Part shown: one piece after another, positions 45,723 to 58,800 of the stretch
How positions within the stretch are numbered: the stretch's first letter is position 1
Layout of the letters: every line of letters starts with the position of its first letter
NCBI GenBank assembly: GCA_910574455.1
Contig: CAJSYZ010000004.1
Span: 3,730,599-3,794,598 of the forward strand
Length of the DNA stretch: 64,000 bases
DNA from: Trichaptum fuscoviolaceum
Taxonomy: Eukaryota > Basidiomycota > Agaricomycetes > Hymenochaetales > Trichaptaceae
Reading direction: 5' to 3'
The notes under the pieces: generated by a model
Seen by the model: the letters and a program-made list of their open reading frames with translations, nothing else
Told to the model about the DNA's origin: nothing
Databases searched by the model: none
Position numbers and translations under genes: made by a program

Positions 45723-47359
45723 TCAGCCTATCCATTTGATTTCTTGATGTTTAAACCATTTTTCGACAAAGAGTGGGTCCGCGAGGCCTCGATGGAGGGT
45801 TAACTTATTCAATTCCGGCAAGTTTTCCAGCTGGCAAAGTTTCATTCGAATGTCTTGCAACCAATACTGACAATGGTATTTTGTATGCATGCTCAACACG
45901 CTAATAGAACGAAGAGCTGGTAGTCCTCGCAAGTCAACAGGCCGAGAAAGTGGATACATAGAGGGAGTTTCTAGAACGAGCTCGCGTAAATTCGGGAGTT
46001 TGTGAAAAGGGATGCAATAGTTCGCGTAGCTTTCTCCATCCAGCGGATCGAAAGTGATTGTAAGTACCTCAAGGGTCGGGTGGCAGAACATGAATTCGTC
46101 AGGCCAATCCAGCATATACCTGCCATGCCTATCAAAAGTGGCATCGGAAATATCTGCGTCCCCGATGGCGAAGGTAATCACGGAGATCACGGGGGTTATC
46201 AAAGCCTTTCTGAAAGGTAAGAGCGGCTTGCAATGTAATGATGAGAGTATGAATTCTAGCTTTCGTAAAATTTGTAGCTCAAGGGCTGGATACTCGTCAC
46301 CGGGGTCAGGACTGTCTTCAAACTCCTTGACGGCCAGCGAAGCGTCCTCCAGGGTAGGGATGGAACGAATGAAGACCAGGAGGTCACGAAATACGTGAGG
46401 TCCAACACCATAAAAATAGAGCTCGAGTTTCAGCGAGGTCAACGCAGATAATGCCATCGACGGCCTGGGGATAAAATCATAGATGTAGAGACGGTGTAGT
46501 CGTGGCGACACGAGAAAATCTGTAAATTGGAAGATCCAGTTTGCTTCGAGACAATAGTTGGTCGAAGAGTGAAGGTGAAGCTCCTCTAGATGTGGTAGGT
46601 TTCCGACTTTCTCTACTAAATGCCTGCGCATCTTCAACATAGATTCTTCGGCGTGACCCCAATTTTCCTGAATGGTAATACGTAAAGTTTTCCACCTTTT
46701 AGCATGACAGAGGGCTGAATTTAAAGCCCCGGCCACAACCAGTTTACTGAAAATTTCGAATGGATCCTTTGACTCATGCAAGTAAAGGTTAACATGCAGC
46801 CCTGTCTCCTTGCTCCTCTCCAAAGACTTGGCTATGCGTGACATGGTGTACCCACAGTTAGAGATGGAATTCCATAATCTAGGAGAGTCCAGAACGATAC
46901 GGCGGAACTGGCGAGAAACTAGGCTCAAATTGGATGTTTTTTCTCCCAAACCGTTATATGTTTCAAAGATCATGGAAAGCACTTCATTGGGAAGAGAATC
47001 GATTCCCTTTCCAAAGCTGAAAGATTGAAGAGCGACTTGTAAAGTATCGACCGCTTTTTGTATCATTTGCAGGTGGCTATGAGCACGTCGCGCTGGGATT
47101 TGAGGTGTCGGATAGACACAGTCGCTTCGTCAAGGAAGTTAGGATCTTCTGTCCAGTGTTCGAGGAGTTGGAGTCTATAGATTTGCGAAGAGGGAAAGTG
47201 ATTTGTAAAGAGTAGAAGTGGTGAGTAGCAAACCTACATCTCGATAGTGTCCGCAGCGTTTGACGGGAGTCTATCAGCGGGCTGAATCCTGCCCTCCACG
47301 AGAAAGTCAAGCAAGGCATCAGGAGAACCGGAATTCGAGTAGCCCTGGAGGTGCGACAT
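45723..47359 (-). CDS. F-box and leucine-rich-type protein
   Basis: A probable substrate receptor of an SCF ubiquitin ligase. The long exon (47066/47076 down to 45723, about 447 codons) encodes an F-box, GIDSLPNEVLSMIFETYNG ... SLVSRQFRRIVLDSPRLWNSI, that would bind Skp1. Degenerate leucine-rich strands follow (for example LPHLEELHLHSS, LPNLRELVLETP, LPALRSISVL). Upstream, an ATG at 47359 opens MSHLQGYSNSGSPDALLDFL, which ends at a donor at 47237. A 161 nt intron (47077-47237) would join it in frame. The more natural 63 nt intron (47175-47237) instead yields a convincing exon (LQLLEHWTEDPNFLDEA ... SQRDVLIATCK) that hits TGA one base out of frame with the F-box. The exact 5' structure is therefore uncertain. 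Paralogues of this type are abundant in Agaricomycetes. Confidence 0.7.
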
Positions 47360-47654
47360 GGCGGATTGAGCTGAGAGCCTGAGACGGACAATTTTGACAC
47401 ATGGTCAGATTGGTCGGCATCTGCCGGATCGACCCTGATCGTCATCATCAGGAAGAAGTGATGAAAGAATGAGTTTGGAAACATAATTGGTAGCCATTAA
47501 AGGCTTGTAGACATCCAATACATAGGAGTAGTTGAAGACAGTCTATATGGATAAGAGAGTAAAAGTTAGAGAGATACCGCTCACTGGTCATGACATCTTA
47601 TGCCTATAGATGTTCATTATATCAGACACCTGCCCATTAAATCCAATTAAATCC

Positions 47655-50245
47655 TCAAGCATCCTTAACCGCCTTCTGAATCTCATCAACGCCCTCGTCC
47701 CTCGTCCAAAAGCCTGTTCCATCCAGTCCGTCCAAGCTCTCCTCTTTCTTCTCTAATTCTCCTTCGTTCTCCTCCTTATCCAAGCCGAGACTCCTCAGAT
47801 ACTGTTCTTTCACTTTCCGATCCGCCTGCTCCGCGATGGTCTCCTCCGCGCTGCCCTTCCAACAGAGGCGCTCGAGCACGTGGCGTACCGCGACGCGCAC
47901 AAGGAGGTACCCGTGCGACGCCGCGAGCGCGAGAAGCAGCGCGGGTATGACGAGCTCGGTGTACTCTGGCGGCGACGCTGCGGATGTGATCGCTGGGGAG
48001 TTGAGAGGCATTGGCGTGTGCACGTGTGAGGTGTCGAGTGCGGTACCGACTGCAACGTCTTCGGCCCCGCCGACTTTCGTAGGGCGGAAAAGATAAACGA
48101 GCGCGGTATTTGACAGCGCGGCAACCCACGTGATGAAGCCCTGTGAGATATGGAGTTAGCCACAAGATTAGAACGTCACAATTATTTGAACGAACGAGTG
48201 CTTCGAGCCAAGGGCCGATGGTATCCGTACGGGTGGGGATGGGTCTTCTAAACTGGTGTGCGATTTTGAACGCGTCTGAACGGAGCTCGAGCCAGTTATT
48301 CAGAAGCGCCATCACTAGAAATAAATCTCTACTTTAGAGACGTGACACAATTTGATCGATTTTTGTACACACCTGGAGCTAAGGGCCAGATCGTCGACCA
48401 CATCGCAACATATCCAAACTGGGTGACCATTTCCGAGTAGTCGGCAAAAAGTGTATACTCTGGCAAGGACACCTCATGTCGAACGCTCTCCAAGAATTCT
48501 CGCTCCTCCTTCTCGCCCTTCTCCTCGTCATCGAATACTACACGTTTCCCGCCGGTCTTCTTGGTGACGGACCCGGTGCTCGAGGTGCTCGAGGAGGGAG
48601 TGACATTGGCTATTTTGCGTCCAGATCGAAGAGCATTGAACTTTGCCTGTATCCACGGCAGTCCGACCTCCAAAAATGCCCCGACAATTTGGTTTGTCAC
48701 TGTGTATGCATAAATTTGACCCTGGAGACGCGTCGGATTTGTCTTCTTCACGCCGCGTGTCCAGAAGCTTTCTGCTGCATACGGCGTGTCGACCTTGCCC
48801 TTCCTACCGAATAAAGTCTCGTTGAAGGCTGAAGCTCTTGCAGCTTGTGCCGCAAAGGCTCCACTAGAAAGGAATAGGGTATCTTGGACCTTCGACATGA
48901 TGAACTCTCCAAATGGTACATAGACGAAGGCAGAGAGCGCAAGACCGAGATAAGCAACGACTGCAGAAAGAGCGAATGTCTTCAATGTCAGTGAGGCCTC
49001 GTGTGAGGATTGGTGTGCGTGATTCTCCCAATTCGTCAAGCGGACGGCGTATGCTTGATATAAGGCTAGAAGACGAGGGACAAGTAGCACAAATAGGATA
49101 GTTGGACTGAATGACTGCAGGCGAATTTGTGTAAGTAGTTCTTCTACGGACACTGGGCCACTTACGATATATTGGTGACCAGGACCCGTGTATAACTGGG
49201 TAACGAATGCCTCAAACACGAATATCGCGGTCAGTAGTACAGCAAGCGCCACAGCAAACAGCAAAATGACAGGCAAGCTTGACAAGATGCGAAGGTCCCT
49301 CTTCCACCACGGAAATTTCCCGCCACCGACTATATCATCGAACTGAGCGCGACGGCGTTCGACGCGGAACGAGCCACGCGTGCCCCAACGCACTGAAAGC
49401 TTGCGTTCGCTGATGCGCCAGTATTCTACGAATGAGACAGAGTAAAGAACCAGGAGTACAGAATAGATGGGAGAGTACGGCCGCTGTAAGATAAAGAAAA
49501 GCGTTCCGATAGCCCCAATAAACATCAACGACTGTGTATAAGACGAGAGAAAACAGAAATATAGAGCGACGGATTCGCCAAACTGAGGTCGGGTGAGCAC
49601 GGTACATAACAGATAGCAAGATACACGTACGTGGTCCTTGATCTTATCAAGTTCAACCTTTCCAATTCCAAATCCAATTTGTCTTCTAGTCCAAGTGCGA
49701 ATCCACAAGTCGTTGAAGTCCTGGTCGTGCAACGCTACCACACTTTCTATCCGTGACCATTCCTTGCTTCCGGGTACAATACCGAGCCCTCCATCATACC
49801 GAGTTGATGTCACATATTCGTAAATAATGCGTAGTCTGTCGGCAGGAGATAGAGTAGCTGGGTCTGCAATTACTGTCGAATCCAAGGAGACTAATTCCGA
49901 GGCGGGTAAGCCACGTAAGAAGTCCGTATGTCTGTTTGATTTCAGAGAAGGTCAGCCAGTCGTACAATGCACTGAATACGGTGCTCGCCTCTCTCTCTGG
50001 ACCATCTTCGACAATCTTGACGCTGGGGTCCACAACAAGACAATAATCTGGCCATTCTTCTGACCCCTCCGGCCGGTTGCCTGGAAGCCGGCCTCCTTGA
50101 GCGTGGCAAGTAAACGCGAGTACTCAGCTTCAGCTTCTGCAGCATTATCGCGCGTCTCTTGCTTCGAGAGATATTTACTCGCAACAGCAGGCGCGGAACG
50201 GAAGACCAGGACAAGGTCGACCTGAGGTGTATTTGGGGGCGCCAT
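47655..50245 (-). CDS. Anoctamin/TMEM16-family membrane protein (Ist2-like)
   Basis: Fungal anoctamins are ER proteins that tether ER to plasma membrane (Ist2) or scramble lipids. The start at 50245 encodes MAPPNTPQVDLVLVFRS. A cytosolic N-terminal domain of about 200 residues runs to YEYVTST and the following WIRTWTRRQIGFGIGKVELD. Ten or so membrane segments follow (for example SLMFIGAIGTLFFIL, VILLFAVALAVLLTAIFVF, LSAVVAYLGLALSAFVYVPFG), with the family motif FGYVAMWSTIWPLAP and then RRPIPTRTDTIGPW. Both are diagnostic of the TMEM16 fold. The C-terminus is short and acidic (LDKEENEGELEKKEES). About 740 residues. The long basic Ist2 tail for plasma-membrane binding is not seen, so the tethering role is uncertain. 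About seven introns, all in frame as far as checked. Confidence 0.88.
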
Positions 50246-50614
50246 TATACTCGGGAAACTAATAACAGAATTTATCGTAGCTTGTCGTTAGAAGTGAAGT
50301 GTAGTGTATCTCCGAAAACAAGAAGTCGGTTCTGGTAAGTGAGGCAGGTGTGTGCTGAAGGACAGTCGTACGCATAAAAAGCGAACGTCGGACATGAGTT
50401 CAACCACTGACAGTGGCAGCCTGAATCATGATGTCATCCATTTCAAGTTCAGGTTGCCGTAGACTCGAACCAGTCGTGAATTTATCGGGTGGTTGGTAGG
50501 GAGATAAATATAACGACTGGATTTACTCAATCAGGAAGTAGTGCAGTCACCTGAGATCCATCCGTATTAGGAGGCATGTCCAAATACAGAGGCATGTCCA
50601 TGTGAGGAATAGAC

Positions 50615-50715
50615 TCGGGATTTTCCCGAAACCCGTGAGAGTGAACTAAATGAAGTGTGAAAGTCACACGCAATTTGCGCCGGTCATAGTCGCGACGCGC
50701 GCTTATACGCGCCTC
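50615..50715 (+). promoter_or_regulatory. E2F-like and ACGCG (MCB-like) sites
   Basis: TCGGGATTTTCCCGA at 50615-50629 contains an E2F/SBF-type core TTTTCCCGA. GACGCGCGC at about 50694 and TACGCGCC at about 50706 resemble the MluI cell-cycle box bound by MBF in fungi. They sit 50-150 bp upstream of the ATG at 50766. Identification is by motif only. Confidence 0.4.
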
Positions 50716-50765
50716 TTTCCCTACTACATCGTACCAGGACGTCGTATTTATGTCGTAGTTAATTT

Positions 50766-51420
50766 ATGCAGTGTTCTACACCGCTGAAGCGCCCATTAGG
50801 GGAGCGTAATCAAAATATAACATTCACTCCTTTTACTCCAGGTGAACTTAATGCGAAACGAGTGTATCCGCAAATAAAAAGGCGAAAATGCGAAAACGAA
50901 GCTTGCGCGACTCTGAACAGCTCGAGCGCATTGTCACAATTCGAGACTCCTTCGAAAGCGAGTGAAACATATTACAATGTGTTCGAGTTATCAGACTCTC
51001 CGCACCCGAGCGTCGACCCAGGCTTTGAACGAGTTCCAGAGCCTTCAATGTCCGCAAGCCCGTTCAAAAAGATGTGTCCGGGCCTCCGAGTCGGAAGCTG
51101 CCGGCAACTTAAGAAACCCGGCGAAAACTGCCACCATTAAGCTTATTACTCAGGCACACTGTGACCTATAGGTCACAATGAGGTGACTGGCCTCCCTCTG
51201 ATTGAGTACTACCAGTCGCTTCATTTATCCACCTCCCAACCTCAAAGATAAATTGCGACTGGCTACGAGTCTAAGGTTGCCGCTTGCCCTAAACTTTAAG
51301 CTTACTTATCTAGGCAATTCTTTGTCGACGGGTTCTCTTCATGTTCGTATTGCTGAACATATCACGCTTGGCTTCAAACCCCCACCACCCGTCTTCGTAC
51401 CGCCTTTGATGGATTTTTGA
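50766..51420 (+). CDS. Hypothetical small protein, possibly cell-cycle regulated
   Basis: The first exon (50766-51073) encodes MQCSTPLKRPLGERNQNITF, then TPFTPGELNAKR, a basic IKRRK, several SP/TP and TPSK-like CDK sites, and SPFKK. An intron of 142 nt (GTGTCC donor at 51074, CCAG acceptor at 51215) joins in phase to a second exon. That exon encodes RFIYPPPNLKDKLRLATSLR and ends PPPVFVPPLMDF at 51420. The total is about 170 residues. The N-terminal KRPLGE/N pattern and basic patch are seen in cyclins, securins and Whi5/Nrm1-like corepressors, and the promoter has G1/S-type motifs. The splice is longer than usual here and unverified. I do not recognise the family firmly. Confidence 0.4.
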
Positions 51421-54400
51421 AGAACTGAAAAGACGTTTAAATTCCGATTTTTCTCTGTCAGCTACTGAACGCATTCTCGCTTATGGATGACATGTGAGGG
51501 TTTATTAACGGGGCCGAACTTGAAAGGACTGAAGTCATAGCTACGTTTTGTCTACATTCTTGTGGCGATACTATGTCATAGGGCTGTCGGACTGATCAAC
51601 ACAGTTCTTGGAGCTCAAGAAGCTTATGCCGGCGTTCTGTGACGTACCACAACTCTCTTCATCACTTGCGTTTGTCCTCGAGTCATTCTGGATCTCCGCT
51701 GATACACATATCAATATCTTTGAAAGCTCGGGGTGGATATGTAGGGCACTTGTCTGCGGACGGGGCGAGCTAGACGTAGTTTAGTGTCTCGGAGTCCATC
51801 TCTGCATACACATTGGCATTTGAACTTGTTCAGAAAAAGGTACGAGTAAGCCACGCTCTTTGACCTTACTTACTCCCCTCGTTTACCTGAGCTCAACAGA
51901 CATATGTACAGCTATATGCAAGAGTTCTATCCGAGTATTTTCATCGGTCATCGCCGCAGGTCAACAAGCATTACTCGCTCCACTGAGAAACTAGCGTTAA
52001 TCAAGAGAATAAAGGCCCTGCTCCTCGATACCAGCGAACCTCCGTTAGTCTCCATGCGAGGCACGCGAAGGCGCTTTTAAAGAAGATTTCGTGATCAGTG
52101 CAATCCATGTTCTTCCTTTCAACTGCTGAAAGTGCTAAGACGCCCTTTTCATGCCTGGTACCTGTAGCAGGAGCATATGGACAAGACGAAACGATTCAGA
52201 GCTAGCTTTGATCTTCGACGTTATTTGTCTAGACTGCTGGCTCTAGACTCTTCGGCACTCAGGCTGAAAGATTGATATACAAAACTTGTATCTCGTCTCT
52301 CACAATTTTCCCGCAGTTCCGCTCGAAAGTGATGCCGCTACTACTAGCTTTACTGTGTCCATCTTTGGCGCTTGCTATCGTCTGGATGTCGTGTCACTTT
52401 TCTTCTTCTGTAGCGTATCGATCGATCCCGTTATTCCGAAGCCGAAACGAATTAAGTTTTGCATAGACCAACTCGACAGACATCAGACTATCGATGTCTC
52501 CTCGTTACTACATAGCTTTTGGGTGGCTTGTCCACGTTCGAGATAAGTACCCTCATTATTAAATCTAGGGATTAGCTTTTGCCGAAGTGGTTCGGATGAT
52601 CTTGCCTGGATATCAATCTTGCCCAGGATTCCCTGGCTTCGGGTCGTACCACCATCACACAGTACTTGCGTTGAATGCATCAAGGGTGGATACTACCTCT
52701 ACATCCCTTTACATAATCAGTGGCTTCTTATACGTTCTTTCAGTCCTGGACGTCGAGCCGGTGTTTGATCCTGGGTAAGTCGCGGATGATTGTTCAGTGT
52801 ACTACCCCGAAACACACGGCCTGTCATCATGGCTTGGTGGAAATCCTGTTCTGTACATGTCGAACTGACCGAGTGAAGATGTTGAGGGTTGAAGGGATGG
52901 GGTGGGTGTTTCTCCGCGCCGGCGTTGATGGGAATATATGCATCCACGCATTAAACAATGTATTCTCCCGCGAGACTCGTGCAGCACTTCGCAACAAGCA
53001 CCGTCACTTGTCATCGAAATGTACAGAGTGCTTCGGGCGGCGATCCTGTCCCAAGGTGGCCTCGGGCGCGATTTGCAACAGCTTCGATATGCCAGCACAA
53101 ATTATGATCGATCACCTTACTTCCGGGCGCTGTTGGCTACATACTTGGCACCCTGATTATGTCGTGCTGGGTCTATCTTCACCGGTCTTCCGAGATTAGG
53201 GTGGGCAAAGATATCAGCTAGCTTCTGTGTCTTACTTTACAGGATAGGGTCAAAGACAGATCTCGCAGGTAGGTTCGTTTACACTTACACCTTCACCACA
53301 ATCATTTGATGTACCTGGACGCTTTATTTACATAGTGGATGCATAGATGTCAGCTGAGACTCCTGATGTGCTCTCATATCTACCGCTCCGACGCTTCCAT
53401 GAACGTCGGAAATGATATCATCGATTTCTGCGCTCTCGACGAGCATAGTGCTGAAGTCCGGAATTACATCGGCCGGGAACTCTGAAAACGATGTCATGCG
53501 GAACGCTCTTCTCTTTAGGCCTACTGCGCTTTAACTAAAGCCTCCGCTTCTTTCAAGTCTTCCGCAAAGTCTACGTCCATGAACTTCTCGAAGATCGCAG
53601 GTTAGATCCTGCATCCAAGCTTATTCATGAGCGAGGATGGCGATTCAATGAGTGCCTGGACGCGGACGACCCTGGCCTTGACGGTAAATCTCCTTCGAGG
53701 TTCGGTGCGTAATATTGCTTTACTTTCGGGTGCAAACGCACTTGCTTGCATACCAGACACGAGGACGATAGTGGTGAATTAGTGATATGGGTTTCGAAGT
53801 GTACGTGGATACATGTCTGGAGCGCTCATAATGATGTGGGGAACCAAATCCCATCATGTGCAGCGTACCTTACGATCGCACATATCAGTACGTGTGGCTT
53901 TGACGTTGATTCATAAGATTATTATGACACAATGCAGCTCGCGAAAATGTATGTACAGCTCTTTCACGGGCAGTCCTGCCAGTGGGAACTCTGTGCCGAG
54001 ATGCCGAAGCGAGGATAGCGTGTCAGTCGTGATCGGCGTGCCAATGTCGTAATGGCACAGCCCAAATCTGGAACGACGTTTCTGAGCGAAAGTTCGAAAC
54101 ACTCGTCGTCAAGGAACAGGTGCTGTATCAATGGGAATGGGCTAGATCTGCACAAGCCTTGCCCGGTATCCGAATCTTCCTCAAATCTCCACCGGGCTCG
54201 TGCCCGGCCCCGTCGGTCGTCTGCGCTGCTCGGATGCAAATACTTTGTATGTAAAAGTATATTAACCGGGTGCAAAAGTTCGTAAAACAGTTTCCTATGT
54301 GAGAAGTCGGAAGGCCCACGTATATGCGGTCGTTGGAGAAATTGACAAGCGTGTTCGGGAAAGCACATGCTTGAGAAAGAGAAGAGAACCGAACACACAC

Positions 54401-55710
54401 ATATACACTTCGGCGTGTTTGTGCGCACCGTAATCATTTGGCTGCATGAGGCATCACACGCACTGGCATCCGAGTGTCCGATATCATTTGTTCAAGGGAG
54501 TTCTGAAATTGCGATGTGGCGAGGTTTAACGTCCCTACTCACAATTCTTGGTCACATAAGATTTCGGAAAGACCAGAAGCGATATTCCGAACTGATTGGC
54601 GAGAAACGTGCACTTTAAAAACTGAAACATACGAACACATGTCCCATCATAAATAAATTCAATATGATTTCTAAAAAAAATCTCGTCAGGACATCACGTG
54701 AGTGCTTATTGGGCTGTGATTGAATTGAGATGAAGGAACGGCGGAGGAACGGATGAATCTAGCCAGTGGGGCAAATAGTAAGGTTGAGTCTAATCTCGCG
54801 TATACACCTTTCCCTCTTTCCTTACTACCGTGACATACTTTTTATCATTCATTCGCTCTTTTCCACATTCCCACTCTTTTTTTCCCTTTCTCCTCCTCCG
54901 TCCCCTGGTATCCGCCGGCTATCTGCTCACCGCAACGCTCACATCTGCTCTCTACATCCACCATCGCCATCGTCCGATCGTTTGTCGAGGTAGAAAAAAG
55001 ATTCTGAAGGCCGTTCACGTAGTAGCTGGTCGATACGAGAACAACACCCGTCACGTCTAGTCCGCAAGAACCTCAAGAAGCTCGCCATACAGAGCGCCTG
55101 AGAATTGGATAGTGGAAGCTAGTGCGGAGGAGGACACATCGATCCATTCATACCTACGAATTTGGGTTCGATCAGAAGGGGTCATTAACTTATAATAACT
55201 CTTCCCTCGGCGACAATCTTCAAGAACGTCTCATTAGTTTCATTTCGCGGCCGTGTTATCACCCTTTGAGCTACTGTGCGTTATAGCTCAGAGTTTGCGC
55301 ACTGGGCTTTTTTCCCGCCCCCCGACGAGCACACCAAGCCTCTGTCGCGTACCGAAGGCGCGTGGCGCGTGTGTCCGACAAGTTTCGCGCTTGGGTACTC
55401 AGTCGGGACCGAGTGGGATTGAGGGGATATTTCATCTGTACCCATCGTGGTCTGCAGCGCGGTCAGACCCATAATTCAACATCTTTCTTTATTCATCACA
55501 TATGTACGTGGATGGCTTTCCTCATTGCACGTTTGATACGCTAAAGCTATCGACTTTATACAGGTTTTGGTGACTGAGGGTCTTATTCGTTTATCTCGGA
55601 AGGTTAAATATTGGTAGAGAGGAGGGAATTGCAGGACGGGGAATTACATTACAAAATTTGCTCGCGTCGGGTTGTCGAGCAAAGAGAGTGCAAAGACGAG
55701 GCTACGTGAA
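51421..55710. other. 4.3 kb without a recognised gene
   Basis: I read both strands. The longest frames (plus 52720-53199, 159 codons; minus 53964-54437, 157 codons) have no family signature and no convincing splice chain. Short Leu-rich stretches near 52290-52780 are vaguely reminiscent of decayed F-box/LRR genes, but that is not enough to call. The last kilobase is pyrimidine-rich and probably holds the promoter and 5' leader of the gene at 55816. Confidence 0.4.
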
Positions 55711-55767
55711 GTGAGTTTGCAGCATGGTTTTCTCACTCAATATTCTACTAACATACTTTTTCTGCAG
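55711..55767 (+). other. Probable 5'-UTR intron of the 1551-codon gene
   Basis: GTGAGT donor, CTAAC branch point at about 55746 and CTGCAG acceptor give a textbook 57 nt intron ending 48 bp before the ATG at 55816. Confidence 0.6.
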
Positions 55768-55815
55768 GTCATCAGAAATTCCTGATAATCGCACGTTCTG
55801 ATTTTCCCCGGTCCA

Positions 55816-58800
55816 ATGGCATTCTTCTCGTCTTCTAAGGGACATCGTCCGCTTAAGCGAACCTTCTCTACCGACCCTCATCCGTCTTCATCCAGACGCG
55901 CCGATCGCATTGCACCTACGAAGAATTATACCCTCCCCCCAGCATCGGAGTTCGGACTCCTCGTAAGCGATGAAGATGCAGGCATGAGTAGCGGACGCGA
56001 GGCTCTTGACGGTCATGGAAATTACGGACTGTTCACAGCCTCGTTACCTGTTTCCGCCTCGTCGTATTTATCATCTGCGTCAACCTCCCTAGTGCCGCCT
56101 CCGCCATCTCAGAACAAGTCAATCCGGAACGCAGCAAGTTCATCGAGTCTGAAGAAAATGGCGTCGATCTCTGGAACGAAAGATAGTGTGGCGAAGCGTG
56201 GATCACCCTCGGCTAGCCCAAATCCTTCGTCTCGAAGACGAGATAAAGATAGAGAGCGCGCGGCTTTGCAGGAATACGAGAACTCCCTTCGTGCCACAAA
56301 TTTGCAATCACATACACACTCGCCTTCACCTGTCTCTAGTAATTTTGGGTCTGGGCCGACTTCATCTAATAGCTCATTGCCTCGGTCTGGGAATACGAGG
56401 TGGCGGTCCTCTCCTGACCTAAAAGCAAAACAGACTGCGTCCGCGAGCTCGTCGCGAGCGTCGCCACCGCTACCTCAGCAACGTTCGAACGGCGCGTCTT
56501 CCCCCTCTAAAGATGCGCATTTATCGTCAAAATCTCCTTCTGGTGGCTCAGATCGCAGTAATGCTTCCGCATCTGGATCGAACGCGCATTCTAATCAGCA
56601 GCATCACAACGCCAATCAAGGCTCGAAGTCGGCGAGCGCAAATGCAAGCGCGTACCACAAACCTTACTATGCGGAGATTGACCGCGCTTCGCCGAAGAGC
56701 AATGGTAACGTTAGCATGAGCATGGATGGTTCGGGGCAGGCTGCTTCAGACACCCCTGCGCGTCCGCCCAGGAGTACACGGCCACCGGTGTCTGGTGCTG
56801 CTTCCATTCCTCCGGCGCAATCGCAGACGGGACCTGTTTCGCTGTCTGTGTCTGCTTCGGATTCTACTTCGTCGACGTCACCATTTGCGATTTCACCGTC
56901 GTATCCCCCCTCTACTCTAACCTCGACCTCTAACCCTTCATCGTACAACATCACTCCAACGCAGGACACATACACGCGTAACACACCTCGTGCCTCGACT
57001 TTCGCTAGCCCGAGAATCCCTGCGCCGTCGAGCCCTTCTGTAGCAGGTCCGTCCTCAACGTCGCACCAAGCAACAGACACGATCTACACGACGTCTCCTG
57101 TCTCGCTCGCTTCTACACCATCACCCCTTACACCACCTAGCGCACCGTTTTCACATTCGCAGCCTTCCTCACGCGGATCATCCGCCCGTCGCGGAGACGA
57201 GCACGAGCACGACCGACATTCACCCTTGCATCAACAACAGCAAACTGCGAGTAACTCGACGTCAGCGAACTCGGGCCTGCACGCTGACCGGTACCCGCAT
57301 GGGCACATCCCAAGAGGCTACCTGTCTTCGGGATCTGCGTCTGACACGTCTTACGGATCACCATTGTCCGAACTCGGGTACTCTACGATGAACATGAAGC
57401 GCCTCTTGTCAAAGCCGGCTGCACGCCCCTCTACGAGTGGCACGATGTCGATATCAGGCCCTAGTGATACGGAGCAGATGGCCAGCGCTGCGGCAATACG
57501 GAGGCGGGTTGAGACGAGCCCTGCAGCACCAGGTAAGCCTACAGTCAGTGGGTCAAGTATAGGTGTTCAGAACGATGATGTTATAGATTCGAGTATGAAC
57601 GGCGCGAGGAAGATGACAACGTCCAACCCGGAGCACCCGCGTAGCTTTAGCAGCCTTGGTCGCGTACGCGGCCAAGAGTGGGGTCACGTCCTTGCGCGTC
57701 AGACAGAGCCGGATCGCGATCGTGACAAGCGAGGCCCTCGGGGCAGGCATACCGATGGTGAGCACGATAGATTGCAGCACATGCGGAGTCACAGCTCGTT
57801 TTCGCTGTCATCGCCGTCGGAGGGCGCGTCACCATATCCATATGGTTTGGCACTCGAGCGGAAGATGTCCGCGTCGGCTGCGCTGGGTGGCGCAGGCCGC
57901 CCGCAAATCCATCTGACGACTGGCTTGCCACGACGGTTGTCTGCATTTAGCACGCGAGAAGCGGACTCAGGATCTCCAATGTCGGCTACGACGGCTGGCG
58001 GGAAGATTTCTCCTAACGTGTTCGTGCAATCGCCTTCCGCCTCGCATACTCTGAACGCGGATGCCAGGCAGCGGCAGACGTCACGCCAGCAAGCTCCGTC
58101 ATCACAAGGTCAGAGTCAATTGAATAGGAGCCGCACGAATAAAGATGTAGGGGTGAGCTGTAGGAAAGACTCGCCTCCTCCACCGGGTCTGACCCCTGCA
58201 GAGCTTGTTGCGCATTCTTACAAGCAGCAGGAGCGCCGGCGTGCGGAGCTTGCTAGAGGAGCCCTACGTGACGTCGACCATCCTATACGTGTAAAGAACT
58301 CGGGTCCCGAGGAAGCCCGGGGGCGATTGAGGCAGCGTACTACAAGTGGCAGAGATGAAGGGGTCGAGAGTACGAGAAACGTCGAGGAGGACGAAGACGT
58401 GACGCCGTATTACACTGTATTCGGAAATACGACAGGCAGGGTGATCGCGATTGGAAACGAACGGGACAGTGCGTTTGGCCTTTTCGAGAGCGACAGAAAG
58501 ATGAAGCTCGATGCGAAGGCAGCTGTCGCTGAGGTCTCTGGTGCTGCCTCTGTCATTGCTTCGGGCATAGCTCAGGAGGGAAGGCAGGATCCCAATAACG
58601 CTAATCCACCTCAAACGTTGAGGAGAAAGTTGTCAAGGAAACTGTCTGGCAAGCTCAAAAGAGACGGGAGCACTGTGCGTGGTGGGGGAAGAGAGAAGGA
58701 CAAGGAGAGTAAGCACAGCGGGGAGTTGAAAAAGGGTGAAGACTCGCGTGAGTTTGGCGATGAGAGTATGAGTATCGGTGGTCGCCCGAGTACCACCGCG

